The notes under the pieces are model-generated. The model was not told the origin of the DNA and ran no database searches. It saw nothing but the letters and a program-made list of their open reading frames with translations. From NCBI GenBank assembly GCA_905339295.1, contig CAJPFI010000006.1, positions 124,001 through 188,000 of the forward strand: 64,000 nucleotides of DNA, read 5' to 3'. Numbering within the stretch: the stretch's first letter is position 1; the number at the start of each line of letters is the position of its first letter. The position numbers were made by a program, and so were the translations under genes. Source of the DNA: Burkholderiales bacterium. Its GTDB lineage: Bacteria > Pseudomonadota > Gammaproteobacteria > Burkholderiales > Casimicrobiaceae. Positions 27,293-37,727 of this stretch are shown here, piece after piece.

Positions 27293-28030
27293 CTACCGCG
27301 CCTGCGCCCGGTCTCCGGGGCCTTTCCGGGCGACGTAGACGGTGTTCGCGGCGTCCCGGTCCTGCAGCGGATTGTGGAACGTGACGACGTGCGCGCTCGC
27401 CGCGTCGAAGGCGTCGGCGAGGGCGGTGCGGAATGCCTCGTCGGGAGGGTCGTTGGACCAGAGGGCGAACACGCCACCGGGGAGCAGGTGCGCCGCCAGG
27501 CGCCGCAGCCCCGCCGGCGCGTAGAAAGCGCGATGCGATGGATGGAGGACATGCCCCGGCGAATGATCGATGTCCACGAGGATGGCGTGGAAGCGCCGTG
27601 GCGGGTCGCCGGCGTCGATGCCCGCAGCGTCCACCCGCGCGAAGAAATCGCCTTCGACCAGCCTGCAGCGCGGATCGCCGGCGATCGTCGATCCCAGGGG
27701 AACCAGCCCGGCACGGTGCCATGCGATGACCTCGGGCAACGCTTCCACGACCAGCAGCGATTGCACCTGCGCGTGCTCGAGCACCGCGGCGGCCGTGTAA
27801 CCCAGGCCCAGGCCGCCCACGACGATGTCGAGCGGCTCGTCACCGAGGCCGCGCAGGCCGAGATCGGCGAGCGCGATCTCTCCCGCGGTGAAGAGGCTGG
27901 ACATCAGGAACTCGTCGCCGAGCTTGACCTCGAAGACTTCGACGTCCAGCGAAAGCTCCCGGCGTCGCCGCAGGCTCAGCTCGCCGATCGGCGTCATGGA
28001 AAAGGCCAGCTCCTCGAAGTCCACGTTCAT
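27293..28030 (-). CDS. Spermidine-synthase-like methyltransferase-fold protein
   Basis: 245 residues from ATG 28030; the frame is open for 12 more codons upstream. A Rossmann fold is shown by [19 protein letters not shown] (SAM or decarboxy-SAM loop), [12 protein letters not shown] and [10 protein letters not shown]. It resembles the spermidine/spermine synthase superfamily but no neighbours of polyamine synthesis are present, so methyltransferase or aminopropyltransferase activity are both open. It is transcribed toward the cyclase gene with about 110 bases between them. Confidence 0.75.
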   Translation of the reverse strand: MNVDFEELAFSMTPIGELSLRRRRELSLDVEVFEVKLGDEFLMSSLFTAGEIALADLGLRGLGDEPLDIVVGGLGLGYTAAAVLEHAQVQSLLVVEALPEVIAWHRAGLVPLGSTIAGDPRCRLVEGDFFARVDAAGIDAGDPPRRFHAILVDIDHSPGHVLHPSHRAFYAPAGLRRLAAHLLPGGVFALWSNDPPDEAFRTALADAFDAASAHVVTFHNPLQDRDAANTVYVARKGPGDRAQAR

Positions 28031-28225
28031 CGGCATCCTTGCGAGGTCGACCGGCGCGGGAGGCATCGCCCGTACCGCGTCCGCCGCGCCTGCGTCGTCG
28101 GTCTGGGCGCGGTCGGGCGGCGTGCTTGCGGCCGCCGGCCCGACGCCGCGATTGCGCCCCGCGCGGGGACGTCCGGGCCGCCCGCTGCCGCCCGGCGCCT
28201 ATAATGCCCCGAGGAGGCTCGCCGC

Positions 28226-29611
28226 ATGAGACTCGCTCGGCTGCTTTCGATGTCCGCGTGGGTGCCGCTCGCCTGGCTGGCCGTGGCGGGAGCCGCGGAT
28301 CCGGTCCGCGGGATCAGCGTGATCCCGATCGTCGGGCCGATCGGCCCCGCGACCGCCGACTTCGTCCAGCGCGCCATCGAGCGAGCCGAGCGCGACGGCG
28401 TCGAGCTCGTGGTGCTGCAGATGGACACGCCCGGCGGGCTCGACACGTCGATGCGCGACATCATCAAGACCGTCCTCTCCGCGAGCGTGCCGGTGGCGAC
28501 CTTTGTCGCGCCCGGCGGCGCGCGCGCCGCCAGCGCGGGCACCTACATCCTGTACGCGTCGCCGGTCGCCGCGATGGCGCCGGGCACCAACCTGGGCGCG
28601 GCGACGCCGGTCGCGATCGGCGGTCCCGACGCCATGCCGTCGCCCGGCGGCCCGGCGCCGGTCTCCCCCGGCAAGGGCAAGGAGGCGGACCAGGGCGCGA
28701 CGCCGTCGAAAGGCGGCAAGTCGGACGACGCGATGACGCGCAAGCAGGTGCACGACGCCGCGGCGTACATCCGCGGCCTCGCGCAGATGCACGGCCGCAA
28801 CGCCGAGTGGGCCGAGCGCGCGGTCCGGGAAGCGGTGAGCCTGTCGGCGCAGGACGCGCTCGCGCAGGGCGTCATCGACCTCATCGCCACCGATGTCGCG
28901 GACCTGGCGCGCAAGCTCGACGGCCGCAAGGTGAAGACGGCCGCGGGCGAGCGCGTCCTGGCCACCGCCGGCGCGACGGTCGGCGTGGCCGCCCCCGACT
29001 GGCGCACCCGGTTCCTCGCGATCATCACGCATCCCTCGATCGCGCTGATCCTGCTGACGGTCGGCTTCTACGGCATCGTCTTCGAGGTCATGAACCCCGG
29101 CGCGGTGCTGCCGGGCGTGGTCGGCGCGATCTCGATCCTGATCGGCATGTACGCGCTGCAGCTGCTGCCGACCAACTACGCCGGGCTGGCGCTGATCCTG
29201 CTGGGACTGGCGTTCATCGTGGCGGAGGCGTTCGTGCCGTCGTTCGGGTCGCTGGGGATCGGCGGCGTCATCGCGTTCGCCGTGGGCGCGATGATGCTGA
29301 TCGAGACCGACGTTCCCGGCTTCGGCGTGCCCGGATCGCTGATCGCGACGCTGGCGGTCACGAGCGGCCTGTTCGTGTTCGCGGTCGCGGCCGCCGCGGT
29401 GAAGTCGCGCCAGCGGCCGGTGACCACCGGCCGCGAGCAGATGATCGGGAGCCTCGGTGTCGTGATCGACGACGCGGACGGCGAAGGCTGGGTCCGGGTG
29501 CACAGCGAGCTGTGGCGCGCGCGATCCGCGCAGCCGCTGGCGAGCGGCCAGACGGTGCAGGTGACCGGCAAGGACGGACTGGTGCTGACCGTCGTCCCGA
29601 CCCACGAGTAA
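28226..29611 (+). CDS. NfeD-family membrane serine protease
   Basis: 461 residues. A signal peptide precedes a ClpP-class protease domain: [14 protein letters not shown], the nucleophile Ser in RAASAGTYI, and a Lys in [13 protein letters not shown] as general base. An insert rich in Gly/Pro/Lys occurs near 140-165. A membrane region (about 260-385) and a C-terminal OB-fold NfeD domain follow. It faces the periplasm. It lies 35 bases upstream of a slipin gene, the classical NfeD-slipin pairing. Confidence 0.93.
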   Translation: MRLARLLSMSAWVPLAWLAVAGAADPVRGISVIPIVGPIGPATADFVQRAIERAERDGVELVVLQMDTPGGLDTSMRDIIKTVLSASVPVATFVAPGGARAASAGTYILYASPVAAMAPGTNLGAATPVAIGGPDAMPSPGGPAPVSPGKGKEADQGATPSKGGKSDDAMTRKQVHDAAAYIRGLAQMHGRNAEWAERAVREAVSLSAQDALAQGVIDLIATDVADLARKLDGRKVKTAAGERVLATAGATVGVAAPDWRTRFLAIITHPSIALILLTVGFYGIVFEVMNPGAVLPGVVGAISILIGMYALQLLPTNYAGLALILLGLAFIVAEAFVPSFGSLGIGGVIAFAVGAMMLIETDVPGFGVPGSLIATLAVTSGLFVFAVAAAAVKSRQRPVTTGREQMIGSLGVVIDDADGEGWVRVHSELWRARSAQPLASGQTVQVTGKDGLVLTVVPTHE

Positions 29612-29646
29612 GCCCAGGATCGTCGCGATCCGGAAGGAGACTGGCC

Positions 29647-30405
29647 ATGGTCGCATTTGCGCAACTCGGCGTCGTCATCGTCATCCTGCTGGTGCTGGTG
29701 GGGACATCGATTCGCGTGCTGCGCGAATACGAGCGGGGCGTGGTCTTCATGCTGGGACGCTTCTGGAAGGTGAAGGGGCCGGGCCTGGTCATCCTGATCC
29801 CGGTCGTGCAGCAGATGGTGCGCGTGGACCTGCGCACGGTCGTGCTCGATGTGCCGCCGCAGGACGTCATCACCCGCGACAACGTCTCGGTCAAGGTGAA
29901 CGCGGTCATCTACCTGCGGGTGGTCGATCCGGAGAAGGCCATCATCCAGGTCGTTCGCTACCTGGATGCGACCAGCCAGCTCGCGCAGACGACGCTGCGG
30001 GCCGTCCTCGGCAAGCACGAGCTCGACCAGCTGCTCGCCGAGCGCGAGAAGCTGAACATGGACATCCAGCGCGTCCTCGACGTCCAGACCGACGCCTGGG
30101 GCATCAAGGTCTCGAACGTCGAGATCAAGCACGTCGACCTGAACGAGACGATGATCCGCGCGATCGCGCGCCAGGCGGAGGCCGAGCGCGAGCGCCGCGC
30201 CAAGATCATCCATGCCGAAGGCGAGCTGCAGGCCTCCGAGAAGCTGCTGCAGGCCGCGCAGATGCTGGCACAGGCGCCGCAGGCGATGCAGCTGCGCTAC
30301 CTCCAGACGCTGGGCAACATCGCCGGCGACAAGAGCACGACGATCGTGTTCCCGCTGCCGATGGACCTCCTCAGCGCGCTCAGGGGAGGCGCGAAGGGAG
30401 ACTAG
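29647..30405 (+). CDS. Slipin (stomatin/prohibitin-like SPFH protein)
   Basis: 252 residues with an AAGGAG seven bases before the start. One N-terminal membrane segment is followed by an SPFH domain ([34 protein letters not shown]) and a coiled coil ([21 protein letters not shown]). It forms membrane scaffolds. In the archaeal pair, the NfeD protease cleaves near the slipin C-terminus; the hydrophobic end here ([15 protein letters not shown]) is the matching segment. Confidence 0.95.
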   Translation: MVAFAQLGVVIVILLVLVGTSIRVLREYERGVVFMLGRFWKVKGPGLVILIPVVQQMVRVDLRTVVLDVPPQDVITRDNVSVKVNAVIYLRVVDPEKAIIQVVRYLDATSQLAQTTLRAVLGKHELDQLLAEREKLNMDIQRVLDVQTDAWGIKVSNVEIKHVDLNETMIRAIARQAEAERERRAKIIHAEGELQASEKLLQAAQMLAQAPQAMQLRYLQTLGNIAGDKSTTIVFPLPMDLLSALRGGAKGD

Positions 30406-30510
30406 CCCGCGGCAAGGGCGAGGCGGGCGGCCCGTCCGGACCCGCCCTCGCGCCGCGCCGCAATGCCGGGCGCTCGCGCGGCCGCGATCGGTTCGCTTAC
30501 CATTGCGGCG

Positions 30511-31740
30511 ATGAGGGTCCTCGTCGTCGGCGCAGGCTTTGCCGGCTGCTGCGCGGCGCTGCTGCTGCGCGAGTCGCTCGGCGCCGACGTGATCGTCCTC
30601 GAGCGCGCGCACGTGCCCGGCGGCATGCTGCGAACGCTCCACACCGCCGACGGCGTGCCCTACGAGTACGGTCCTCGCGTCGTGAGCGTGTTCCGCGGCA
30701 CGCCCGACGTCCTGCCGTTCCTGCGCCGATACCTGGACCTGCAGGAACGCCGCATCTACCAGGGCACGCGCCTGCGCCCCGGCTATCCGGTCATTCCGTT
30801 CCCGGTGGATATCGAGAGCCTGCGCGCGCTTCCCTGCGGCGCGCAGGTCGAGCGCGAGCTCGCCGCGATACGCGAGCGGGGCGCGCCGCCCGGCGAGCGC
30901 GACCTGCGCGACTACCTGGAGACGTCGGTCGGACCGACGCTGACCGAGCTCGCCTTCGAGGGATTCAACCGGAAGTTCTGGGGCCGCCGGCTCGAGGACA
31001 TGCCGGCCGAGTGGGGCAAGCTGCGCAGGCTCGAGCGCATCGCGCGGACGGGCCGGTACCGGCTGCCGAGCGAGGCGGCGCACTACTACCCGGCGGGCGG
31101 CTTCAATGGGCTGTTCGACCGGATGCTCGCCGGCGTCGACGTCCGCTACGGCGTCACGGTGCGGCGCATCGAGTCGGATGGCCGGCGCGCGAGCGTCGCG
31201 ACCGACGCGGGCGCGTTCGCCGCGGACCTCGTGGTCAGCACCGCGCCGATCGACGCGCAGCTCGACCATCGCCACGGCGCGCTCGAGTGGCGCGGTTACC
31301 GCGTCGAGGTCGACGTGGTCGGGCGCGACGCGGAACCTCCGCTGGGGACCGCGCCCGACGGCGTCCCCTTCGCGTGGCTGTACACGCCGTGGGCGGACAC
31401 GCCGGTGTGCCGGACGACGGACTTCGGCGTGATCCACCACGGCCCGCGCGCGGCCGACCGCCCCGGCCCGACGGTGCTGCTGCGCGAGATCGTCGACGAC
31501 TCGGTGGCCATGTACCCGGTGTGGTGGGAGGACGCGAAGTTCCTGCGGTATCTCGACGACGCCGTCCGGCTCGCGAACGTCATTCCGCTCGGGCGCCTCG
31601 GCCTGTACAAGTACACGACGATGGACAGCACCTATGCGATGGTCCGGCGCCTCGCGGATTCGCTCGGCGAGTACCTGTCGGCCGCACCCGCGCGCCGCGT
31701 GGAACTCCTGCGCGGCGTGCGCGGGGACTGGGGAAACTGA
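30511..31740 (+). CDS. UDP-galactopyranose mutase-like flavoprotein
   Basis: 409 residues. An FAD-binding Rossmann loop VVGAGFAGCCAALLL is at the N-terminus. Later segments YYPAGGFNGLFDRML, VVSTAPIDAQL and YKYTTMDSTYAMV follow the pattern of UDP-galactopyranose mutase and related FAD-dependent sugar isomerases/protoporphyrinogen-oxidase-like proteins. It probably works on a nucleotide sugar or a bound lipid-linked sugar. The two convergent genes downstream are glycan-related, which supports a surface-polysaccharide role. Confidence 0.8.
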   Translation: MRVLVVGAGFAGCCAALLLRESLGADVIVLERAHVPGGMLRTLHTADGVPYEYGPRVVSVFRGTPDVLPFLRRYLDLQERRIYQGTRLRPGYPVIPFPVDIESLRALPCGAQVERELAAIRERGAPPGERDLRDYLETSVGPTLTELAFEGFNRKFWGRRLEDMPAEWGKLRRLERIARTGRYRLPSEAAHYYPAGGFNGLFDRMLAGVDVRYGVTVRRIESDGRRASVATDAGAFAADLVVSTAPIDAQLDHRHGALEWRGYRVEVDVVGRDAEPPLGTAPDGVPFAWLYTPWADTPVCRTTDFGVIHHGPRAADRPGPTVLLREIVDDSVAMYPVWWEDAKFLRYLDDAVRLANVIPLGRLGLYKYTTMDSTYAMVRRLADSLGEYLSAAPARRVELLRGVRGDWGN

Positions 31741-31759
31741 ACGCGCGGGCCGCGCCCGC

Positions 31760-32959
31760 TCATGCGAGCTCCCGCTCGACGGCGCGCATCAGCTCGCGCG
31801 GCGTCGACACCGCGACGACGCGCGCGCCGGAGAAGCGGTCGAACCAGCGGTCGTAGGCGCCGCACGCGACCTCCCATCCGCGCTTCGCGTAGACGACGTT
31901 GACCCCGCCGAACCAGCTCGCGAGGTACGAGCTGCCGCCCAGCACCGACACGAATCGCTCGCAGCCCGCGTAGAGCCGGAGCTGCAGCTCGTTGTGGCCG
32001 AGCTCGGGGTGGCGCTCGCGAAGCTGCTGGATCGTCAGGACGTCGGGGTACGCCTCCGTCACCGCCTCGATGTCGCCGTTCTCGCGGATCGCCTGGTGGT
32101 CGTTGACGATGTCCGCGGACCGCGGCCGGTTGTAGACGACCTGGAAGCGCTCGCGGAGCTTCCCGATCAGCGCCAGCAGCAGGTCGTTCGGCAGGAAGTT
32201 CGCGGGCGAGCGGTGCCACAGGTAATGCTCGTCGGTCGCCTTGTTGCACACGACGCAGGTGGGCCGCCCGAAGCGGAAGCGGGCGTCGGCGTACACGTCG
32301 CGATAGGGCGGAGCCGCCCAGCGGCTCGTGTCGAGCACGTCGGGAAACGCCGCGCGGTCGTAGCGCAGGGCGCCCGGCACGCCGACCGGATACTCGGTGA
32401 TCGGCACGTAGCGGCGCGCGACCGGCTGCTCCTCGTGGCGCGGCGAGAACCAGTAGAGGCAGCGCGTGTCCTGCGTCGACACGGTGAACTCGAGACGACC
32501 CTGGCGGTGCAGCCAGTACGCGTACGGGACGACGGCGAGCAGCTCGAACGCGAACTCGCCGAAGTACCGGGTGCCGCGCGCGAGCACCTCGCGGCATGCC
32601 GATCCCGTTTCGTGCGCGAGGTGCGTCGCGAGCGCGAAGTCCTTCGCCGAGTAGCATGCGATCGCGCCGATCTCGCCATCGCGCACGCGCCGCAGCAGGC
32701 CGGGCGCGCGGAGCAGGGCGCCCGCGCGCGCGCCGCGCGTGCGCCACGACGCGCACGCGAGCGCCATCCGGTCGTGCGTCGATGCCGGGACGGTGATCCA
32801 GTCGCGCAGCGCCGCCGGAAGGCCACGCAGGAAGTCGCCGGGCGCGCGCAGCGGATCGGGCAGATCGACCGTCACCCGGTCGCCTTCCGCGATCCCCGGC
32901 AGGGCGGCGTCGCAGCGCCGCGACGGATCGGCGAAGCGCTCGAGCGTCGCGACCTTCAC
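31760..32959 (-). CDS. Putative glycan-biosynthesis protein, glycosyltransferase-like
   Basis: 399 residues, GTG start overlapping the stop of the upstream glycosyltransferase. No signal peptide. The C-terminal half (PNDLLLALIGKLRERFQVVYNRPR, RFVSVLGGSSYLASWFGGVNVVY) has the layout of a nucleotide-sugar-binding GT-B-like domain, with a GGSS loop. I do not recognise a family. Its coupling to a glycosyltransferase makes sugar transfer or sugar modification likely. Confidence 0.6.
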   Translation of the reverse strand: MKVATLERFADPSRRCDAALPGIAEGDRVTVDLPDPLRAPGDFLRGLPAALRDWITVPASTHDRMALACASWRTRGARAGALLRAPGLLRRVRDGEIGAIACYSAKDFALATHLAHETGSACREVLARGTRYFGEFAFELLAVVPYAYWLHRQGRLEFTVSTQDTRCLYWFSPRHEEQPVARRYVPITEYPVGVPGALRYDRAAFPDVLDTSRWAAPPYRDVYADARFRFGRPTCVVCNKATDEHYLWHRSPANFLPNDLLLALIGKLRERFQVVYNRPRSADIVNDHQAIRENGDIEAVTEAYPDVLTIQQLRERHPELGHNELQLRLYAGCERFVSVLGGSSYLASWFGGVNVVYAKRGWEVACGAYDRWFDRFSGARVVAVSTPRELMRAVERELA

Positions 32960-34419
32960 GCCCGTTCCTGCACCGGAACGCGCGCGGCCGCCGGAGGCGC
33001 GGGCTCGACCGCGAGCCGCAACCCGGCCGCGAGAATCGTCGCCTTGCGCGCGCCGGCGAGCCTGCGCACGGCATCGCGAGCGACCTCGGCCAGGCCCGCG
33101 AAACGGCTCGGGGCGACGCCCGGCCCGTCCGGAGGATGCACGATCCGGCGCGCGACGCTGCGTGCGAGCGCCCGCGGATCCGGGCTCGTGGTGAAGTGGA
33201 CCAGCCTGCGGCTGCCCGCCGGCGCGCGTGCGCGCTCACGGTGGGGTCGCGCGAAGTAGCACTCTCGCGCGCGCTCGATGGCCGCGACGAGCGCATCGAT
33301 CGACGCATCGAACGAGTAGCCCGCCCGCTCGCGCACTGCGCGCTTGCTGCGCTCGCGCGTCCGCACCTCGTCGTCCAGCCGGCCGCGCAGCGCGTCGTAG
33401 CCGTCGAGGTCGACGTTGACGCCGAGCCGCACGAGCTCGTCGTAGCGGTGCCAGCCGGGCCGCACGTCGCCGATGACGGGCAGGCCGGCGGCGAGACAGG
33501 TCGCGACCTTGCTCGGGATCGCCGCGCGATCGTCGAGCGCCTCCCATGGCAACGGCCGGCCGACGTACGACCAGCCCGCGTCGTAGCGCGAGAACTCGCG
33601 CACCCAGGCCGACTTCGCCCGGCGGACGTCCTCCCAGGCGGCGCCGGGGGCCTGCAGCGAAGGATGCAGGTGGATGTGGCGGCGGAGCAGCGCCGCTTCC
33701 CGGCCGGCGACGGCGAGCGGCAGGTCGCGCGCGATCGTCCGGGTCACGTCGTCGTGGGCGTTCCCGTAGACGTGCACGTGGATGCCGCGCCGGGCGGCGG
33801 CGAGATAATCGATGCCGAACGGGCGCCCGATGCACACCGTGTGGATCTCGCCGTCGCGCTCGGACAGCCGCTCCGAGAAGTCGTCGTTCATGAACTCGAG
33901 CTTCGGCCGGTCGCCGTCGAGGTGGTCGACCACGCCGCAGTCGTCGAACGCGTCGACCCCGCACCCGCCTTCGCGCACGGGGCTTCGCCAGTAGCGCTCC
34001 TTCGCGCGATTGCAGAAGAGGTGGCCGTCGATCGAGCGCACGACGTCGGGCGCGAGATTCTGGACGTCGAATCCCCAGTGCCTCAGGATCGGCGCGTCGA
34101 ACGCGCCGCGACGCCGCTCGTCGACGAGCGCGCGCAGCAGCGTCCAGACGCCGTGCTCGACGCCGGGCGCGGGGGCGCCCCACAGGCGCGGGTGATAGAC
34201 CTGGTACAGGCTGTAGACCGCGTCGATCGCCTCGTCGCGGAGCGTCCGTGCGGCGTCCGCGAGCGCGACCGGCGTCACGCAACCGTCGAGCGACGGATAC
34301 GGGCCCTGGTCCCACGCCATGCTGCGCGACCACAGTCCCCAGAGGCGGTGCCCGCGCTCATGGAGGCTGCGGATGCGCTCCGGGTTCCACGACAGCGCGC
34401 CGACGATGAGCAGTCTCAC
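32956..34419 (-). CDS. GT-B-type glycosyltransferase
   Basis: 487 residues, taken to start at GTG 34419 (VRLLIVGALSWNPERIR). The C-terminal half carries the GT4-like donor-site pattern PSKVATCLAAGLPVIGDVRPGWHRYDELVRLG. A further 90 residues of basic helix-forming sequence follow. The specific donor and acceptor are unknown. Translationally coupled to the downstream glycan gene, and preceded by a 156-bp gap after the adenylation-carrier gene. Confidence 0.75.
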   Translation of the reverse strand: MRLLIVGALSWNPERIRSLHERGHRLWGLWSRSMAWDQGPYPSLDGCVTPVALADAARTLRDEAIDAVYSLYQVYHPRLWGAPAPGVEHGVWTLLRALVDERRRGAFDAPILRHWGFDVQNLAPDVVRSIDGHLFCNRAKERYWRSPVREGGCGVDAFDDCGVVDHLDGDRPKLEFMNDDFSERLSERDGEIHTVCIGRPFGIDYLAAARRGIHVHVYGNAHDDVTRTIARDLPLAVAGREAALLRRHIHLHPSLQAPGAAWEDVRRAKSAWVREFSRYDAGWSYVGRPLPWEALDDRAAIPSKVATCLAAGLPVIGDVRPGWHRYDELVRLGVNVDLDGYDALRGRLDDEVRTRERSKRAVRERAGYSFDASIDALVAAIERARECYFARPHRERARAPAGSRRLVHFTTSPDPRALARSVARRIVHPPDGPGVAPSRFAGLAEVARDAVRRLAGARKATILAAGLRLAVEPAPPAAARVPVQERA

Positions 34420-34575
34420 TGGGCGGCGGGAAGTCGGCTGCGTTCGTTTCTCGGGCGAGCGACGGCGCCCGGGGAAGCGTTGCATCGCCGGCCGCCACGT
34501 GGCCGCCAGGCGGTCCCGGCCGGCGTGCCGCCCCCCCCCGACGGATCGAGGCCAGTCCGCGGCGCAGTCCAGGAG

Positions 34576-36387
34576 TCAGCCGGCGGCAAGTGCACGAGCC
34601 CGCTCGATCGCGCGCGCCATCGCCGCCGGCGTGGCGGCGTCCTCGAGCAGCGCGCGCAAGGGCAGCGCGACGCCGAACACGGCCTCGACCTCGCGCAGGA
34701 GATGCGCCGCGGCCATCGAGTCGCCCCCCTGCAGGAAGAAATCGTCGTCTCGACCGACGTCGCCGCGGCGCAGGACGGCGGACCAGAGTCCGGCGAGCGC
34801 GGCTTCGAGCGCACTGGCCGCGGGGACGCGCGAGTCCCCATCTGCGCCGTCGCGCGCCTCGGCGTCGATGCCGACGTGCGCCGCGAGCTCGCGCCTGCGA
34901 AGCTTGCCCGCGTCGGTGCGCGGCAGCGATTCGACGATCACCACGCGGCGCGGCACCTGCCCGGGCGCGAGCCGCTCGCGCGCATGCGCGAGGATCTCCG
35001 CTTCGCCGATCGACGCGCCCGCGTCGAGCACGGCGGCCACGACCAGGTCCTCGCCGAGGACCGGGTGCGGAATCCCGAATGCCGCGGCCTCGCGGACGCC
35101 GGGCAGCGATTCGAGCGCGCGGTCGACCTCGGCGGGCGAGACCTTCTCGCCGCCGCGATTGATCGACTCGGCCAGCCGCCCGGTCACGAACACGTACCCG
35201 TCCTCGTCGACACGCCCCTCGTCGCCGGTGCGCAGCCAGTCGCCGGCGAACGACCGCGCCGTGAGCTCCGGATCGTCGAGGTAGCCGTCGAACACGAGCG
35301 GTCCGCGCACGACGAGCTCGCCCGTCTCGCCCGCCGCGCACAGGCGGCCGAGCGCATCCATCGCGCGGACGTCGCCCCCGAGGGGGACGCCGACCGAGCC
35401 GCGCTTGCGCGGCCGCGGCGGCATCGGATCGTGCGCGATCCCGCAGGCCTCGGTCGAGCCGAGCGCCTGCAGGACGGGTGCGCGGAACAGCCGCTCGAGC
35501 CGTGCCGCCTCGTCGGCGTCGAGCCGTCCCGCCGTCGTGCGCAGGAACCGGAAGCGGCTCGCGGCGACCTCGCCGGGAAAATCGGCGGCGCGACGCAGGA
35601 TGGCGCGGTGGATCGAGAACGGCGCGCCGAGATTCGTCGGCCGGTACGCCTCGATCGCGTGGAAGACGCCGTCGATGTCCGATTCTTCGAGGCAGACGAA
35701 CGACGCGCCGGAGATCGCGGGAATCAGGATCGACGCGCGCAGTCCGCCCGCGAAATGGAACGGAGCGAGCGCGTATCCCACGTCGTCGGGGACGAGCGAG
35801 AGCCACGCGATCATCGCGCCGGCGAACGCGAGCATCTGGCGGTGGCCGAGTGGCGCGAGCTTGGGCTTGCCCGTCGTGCCCGAGGTCACGAGCACGTAGG
35901 CATGTCCGGGGTGCGCGAGCGCCTCGATGCGATCGGTGCGATCCGCGTCGAGCTCGAGCGCGAAGCCGCCGGGCGCCGCAGCGCCGTCGGCCACGATGCG
36001 CATCGCGGGGACGCCGACGCGTGCCGCGGCGACGCGCAGCGGATGGCCGGGGTCCGCCGGCGCGAGGACGGCCTTCGCCCGCAGGCGGCGAAGCAGCGCG
36101 GCGTACGCGTCGGGCGCGAGCGAGCCGGACAGCGGCGCGAACGTGCACGACGACGGCAGCGTGGCGCACGCCATCGCCATCAGCGCGCGCGACGGGTCGA
36201 AGCCCGCGACGACGTCGCCCGGCACGACGCGCCACTCGCGCAGGCGCTCGCGCACGCGGCGAATGTGCTCGCCCAGCACGCCGTAGGTCACGGGCGCATC
36301 GCCGGGCCGATGGAGGAACGGCGCGTCGGGACGCGCCGAGGCGACGGCCTCCAGCCGTCCGGCGATCGAGTCGGGTTGCGATTCCAT
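34576..36387 (-). CDS. Stand-alone adenylation domain with C-terminal carrier protein domain
   Basis: 603 residues. The adenylate-forming motifs are in order: LVTSGTTGKPKL (A3) near 170, LGSTEACG (A5), WLRTGDEG (A7), VTGRLAESINRGGEKVSP (A8) and RTDAGKLRRREL (A10). Residues 520-600 form a carrier domain with the phosphopantetheine Ser in GGDSMAA. It would activate an acid as adenylate and load it onto its own carrier. It is next to sugar-transfer genes, which suggests acylation of a glycan; this is inference. Confidence 0.88.
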   Translation of the reverse strand: MESQPDSIAGRLEAVASARPDAPFLHRPGDAPVTYGVLGEHIRRVRERLREWRVVPGDVVAGFDPSRALMAMACATLPSSCTFAPLSGSLAPDAYAALLRRLRAKAVLAPADPGHPLRVAAARVGVPAMRIVADGAAAPGGFALELDADRTDRIEALAHPGHAYVLVTSGTTGKPKLAPLGHRQMLAFAGAMIAWLSLVPDDVGYALAPFHFAGGLRASILIPAISGASFVCLEESDIDGVFHAIEAYRPTNLGAPFSIHRAILRRAADFPGEVAASRFRFLRTTAGRLDADEAARLERLFRAPVLQALGSTEACGIAHDPMPPRPRKRGSVGVPLGGDVRAMDALGRLCAAGETGELVVRGPLVFDGYLDDPELTARSFAGDWLRTGDEGRVDEDGYVFVTGRLAESINRGGEKVSPAEVDRALESLPGVREAAAFGIPHPVLGEDLVVAAVLDAGASIGEAEILAHARERLAPGQVPRRVVIVESLPRTDAGKLRRRELAAHVGIDAEARDGADGDSRVPAASALEAALAGLWSAVLRRGDVGRDDDFFLQGGDSMAAAHLLREVEAVFGVALPLRALLEDAATPAAMARAIERARALAAG

Positions 36388-36689
36388 GGCGCGCGGTCGT
36401 CGAGGACGCGATTGTTGCACGTGCGCTCCCGCGAAGCGGCCGGGGAGCCGAGGTGAGGGGCGCCATCGTCGCAACGCGCGGGGACGCCGCCGGGGTTCGC
36501 ACCCCGGGGCGCGGCGGCGGAGCCCGCCGCGTGCGCGGTCGCTCCGACGCTCCCCGAGCCGTCGCGACCGGCGATCGCCATCGACCCCGGCCGGCGCGCG
36601 GTCAACCTCGCCTACGCGGACACCGAGGGGCGGCCGCGCGCGGAGGCGCGGGCGACGAGTGCGCGGCGCGCGCGGCGCTCCGGTCCGGA
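36388..36689. other. Intergenic region before the AraC gene
   Basis: About 300 bases of very GC-rich sequence between two minus-strand genes. I find no supported coding sequence, terminator or promoter. One plus frame (AIDPGRRAVNLAYADTEG) is protein-like but lacks a start and is not called. Confidence 0.35.
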
Positions 36690-37727
36690 TCAGCCTCGGC
36701 CGGCGATCGCCGCGCGGCCCTTGCGACGGAAGGTTTCCGACGGCAGCTCGCCGAACATGCGCTTGTAGTCGGTGACGAAATGGCCGAGGTGCCAGAACCC
36801 CCACCCGGCGGCGATGTCCTGCACCGAGGCCGCCGGCGGCGAGGGGTTCCTCAGGTCGCGGCGCACGCCGTTCAGGCGCATCGCGCGCAGGAACTGCACG
36901 GGGTTGGTGCCCAGCACCTCCTGGAAACTGTACTGGAGCGTGCGCCGGCTGACGCCGAGCTCGCGGCACAGGTCGGCGACGGTGATCGGCTCGGCGATGC
37001 GCGAACGCATGAACGACTTCGCCGCGTCGACCACCTGCCGGCGTCCCGCGCAGGCCGCGGCCGGCGCGGTGCCGTCGTCCGCGACCACGTTGACGATCGC
37101 GCCGAGCATCGACTGCTCGAGGATCCGCTGCGTCGGTCGAAACTGCAGCGCCGTCGGGTTCACCTCGAGCGACTGCAGCACCGACAGCAGCAGCCGGCGG
37201 AACTCGGACAGCCGCGCGGCCCCCGGCTTGAACACGCCCTTGCCCGCGAAGGCGTCCGCGAGGTCGCGATGCTCGACCTGGCGCGCGTGCGCCTCGAGGG
37301 CGACCTCGTCGACGACGAGGCCGAGGATCTCGAAGCCGCGCGGCGTGTAGAAGTCGAGCTCGTCCTGCGAGCCCAGCGTCACCAGCGCGTCGGCGTCGAC
37401 AGCCTCGCCCCGGAACCTTGCCGTTCCGTCCATCCTGACCGGCACACCGATGGCGCGCGATCCCTTCCATGGCGCGCCGGCCTCGTGGACCGCCTGGCTG
37501 GTCGTCTCGTGGAAGAGCTGCACGCCGGAGAAGCGCACTTCGTGCAGACCGCCGACGAATCGGCCCGGCGTCATCTGCTCGTAGACCTGGTCCCACTCGC
37601 GCAGGCTCGCGGCCTGCTCCTCGATGTACGAGCTGGACGCGCGCGTGACCGACCAGGGCGCGACGTCGCCTTCGCTCGCAGCGCGCGCGCGCGATTCGAC
37701 CGCCGCCATGGCCGCTGCGACGACCAT
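36690..37727 (-). CDS. AraC-family transcriptional regulator
   Basis: 345 residues from ATG 37727. The C-terminal 100 residues hold two helix-turn-helix motifs (ITVADLCRELGVSRRTLQYSFQ, SVQDIAAGWGFWHLGHFVTDYKRMFG). The N-terminal 200 residues form an effector-binding domain of the EutR/FeaR-like type (RTTLQYSF, GFWHLGHF context). It diverges from the 15-gene unit that begins with DUF1329 and includes the amine dehydrogenase operon, so it is the best candidate regulator for that unit, possibly responding to an amine. Confidence 0.88.
   Translation of the reverse strand: MVVAAAMAAVESRARAASEGDVAPWSVTRASSSYIEEQAASLREWDQVYEQMTPGRFVGGLHEVRFSGVQLFHETTSQAVHEAGAPWKGSRAIGVPVRMDGTARFRGEAVDADALVTLGSQDELDFYTPRGFEILGLVVDEVALEAHARQVEHRDLADAFAGKGVFKPGAARLSEFRRLLLSVLQSLEVNPTALQFRPTQRILEQSMLGAIVNVVADDGTAPAAACAGRRQVVDAAKSFMRSRIAEPITVADLCRELGVSRRTLQYSFQEVLGTNPVQFLRAMRLNGVRRDLRNPSPPAASVQDIAAGWGFWHLGHFVTDYKRMFGELPSETFRRKGRAAIAGRG

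Noticed and set aside
30511-31740. The flavoprotein considered as a distant QhnG
   Set aside because: Its motifs are those of UDP-galactopyranose mutase-like proteins, not of a class A flavin monooxygenase, and it is 15 kb from the amine genes.
34529-34540. A run of C in the gap between the glycosyltransferase and the adenylation-carrier gene
   Set aside because: It is intergenic and breaks no frame; not evidence for phase variation without repeat-length data.
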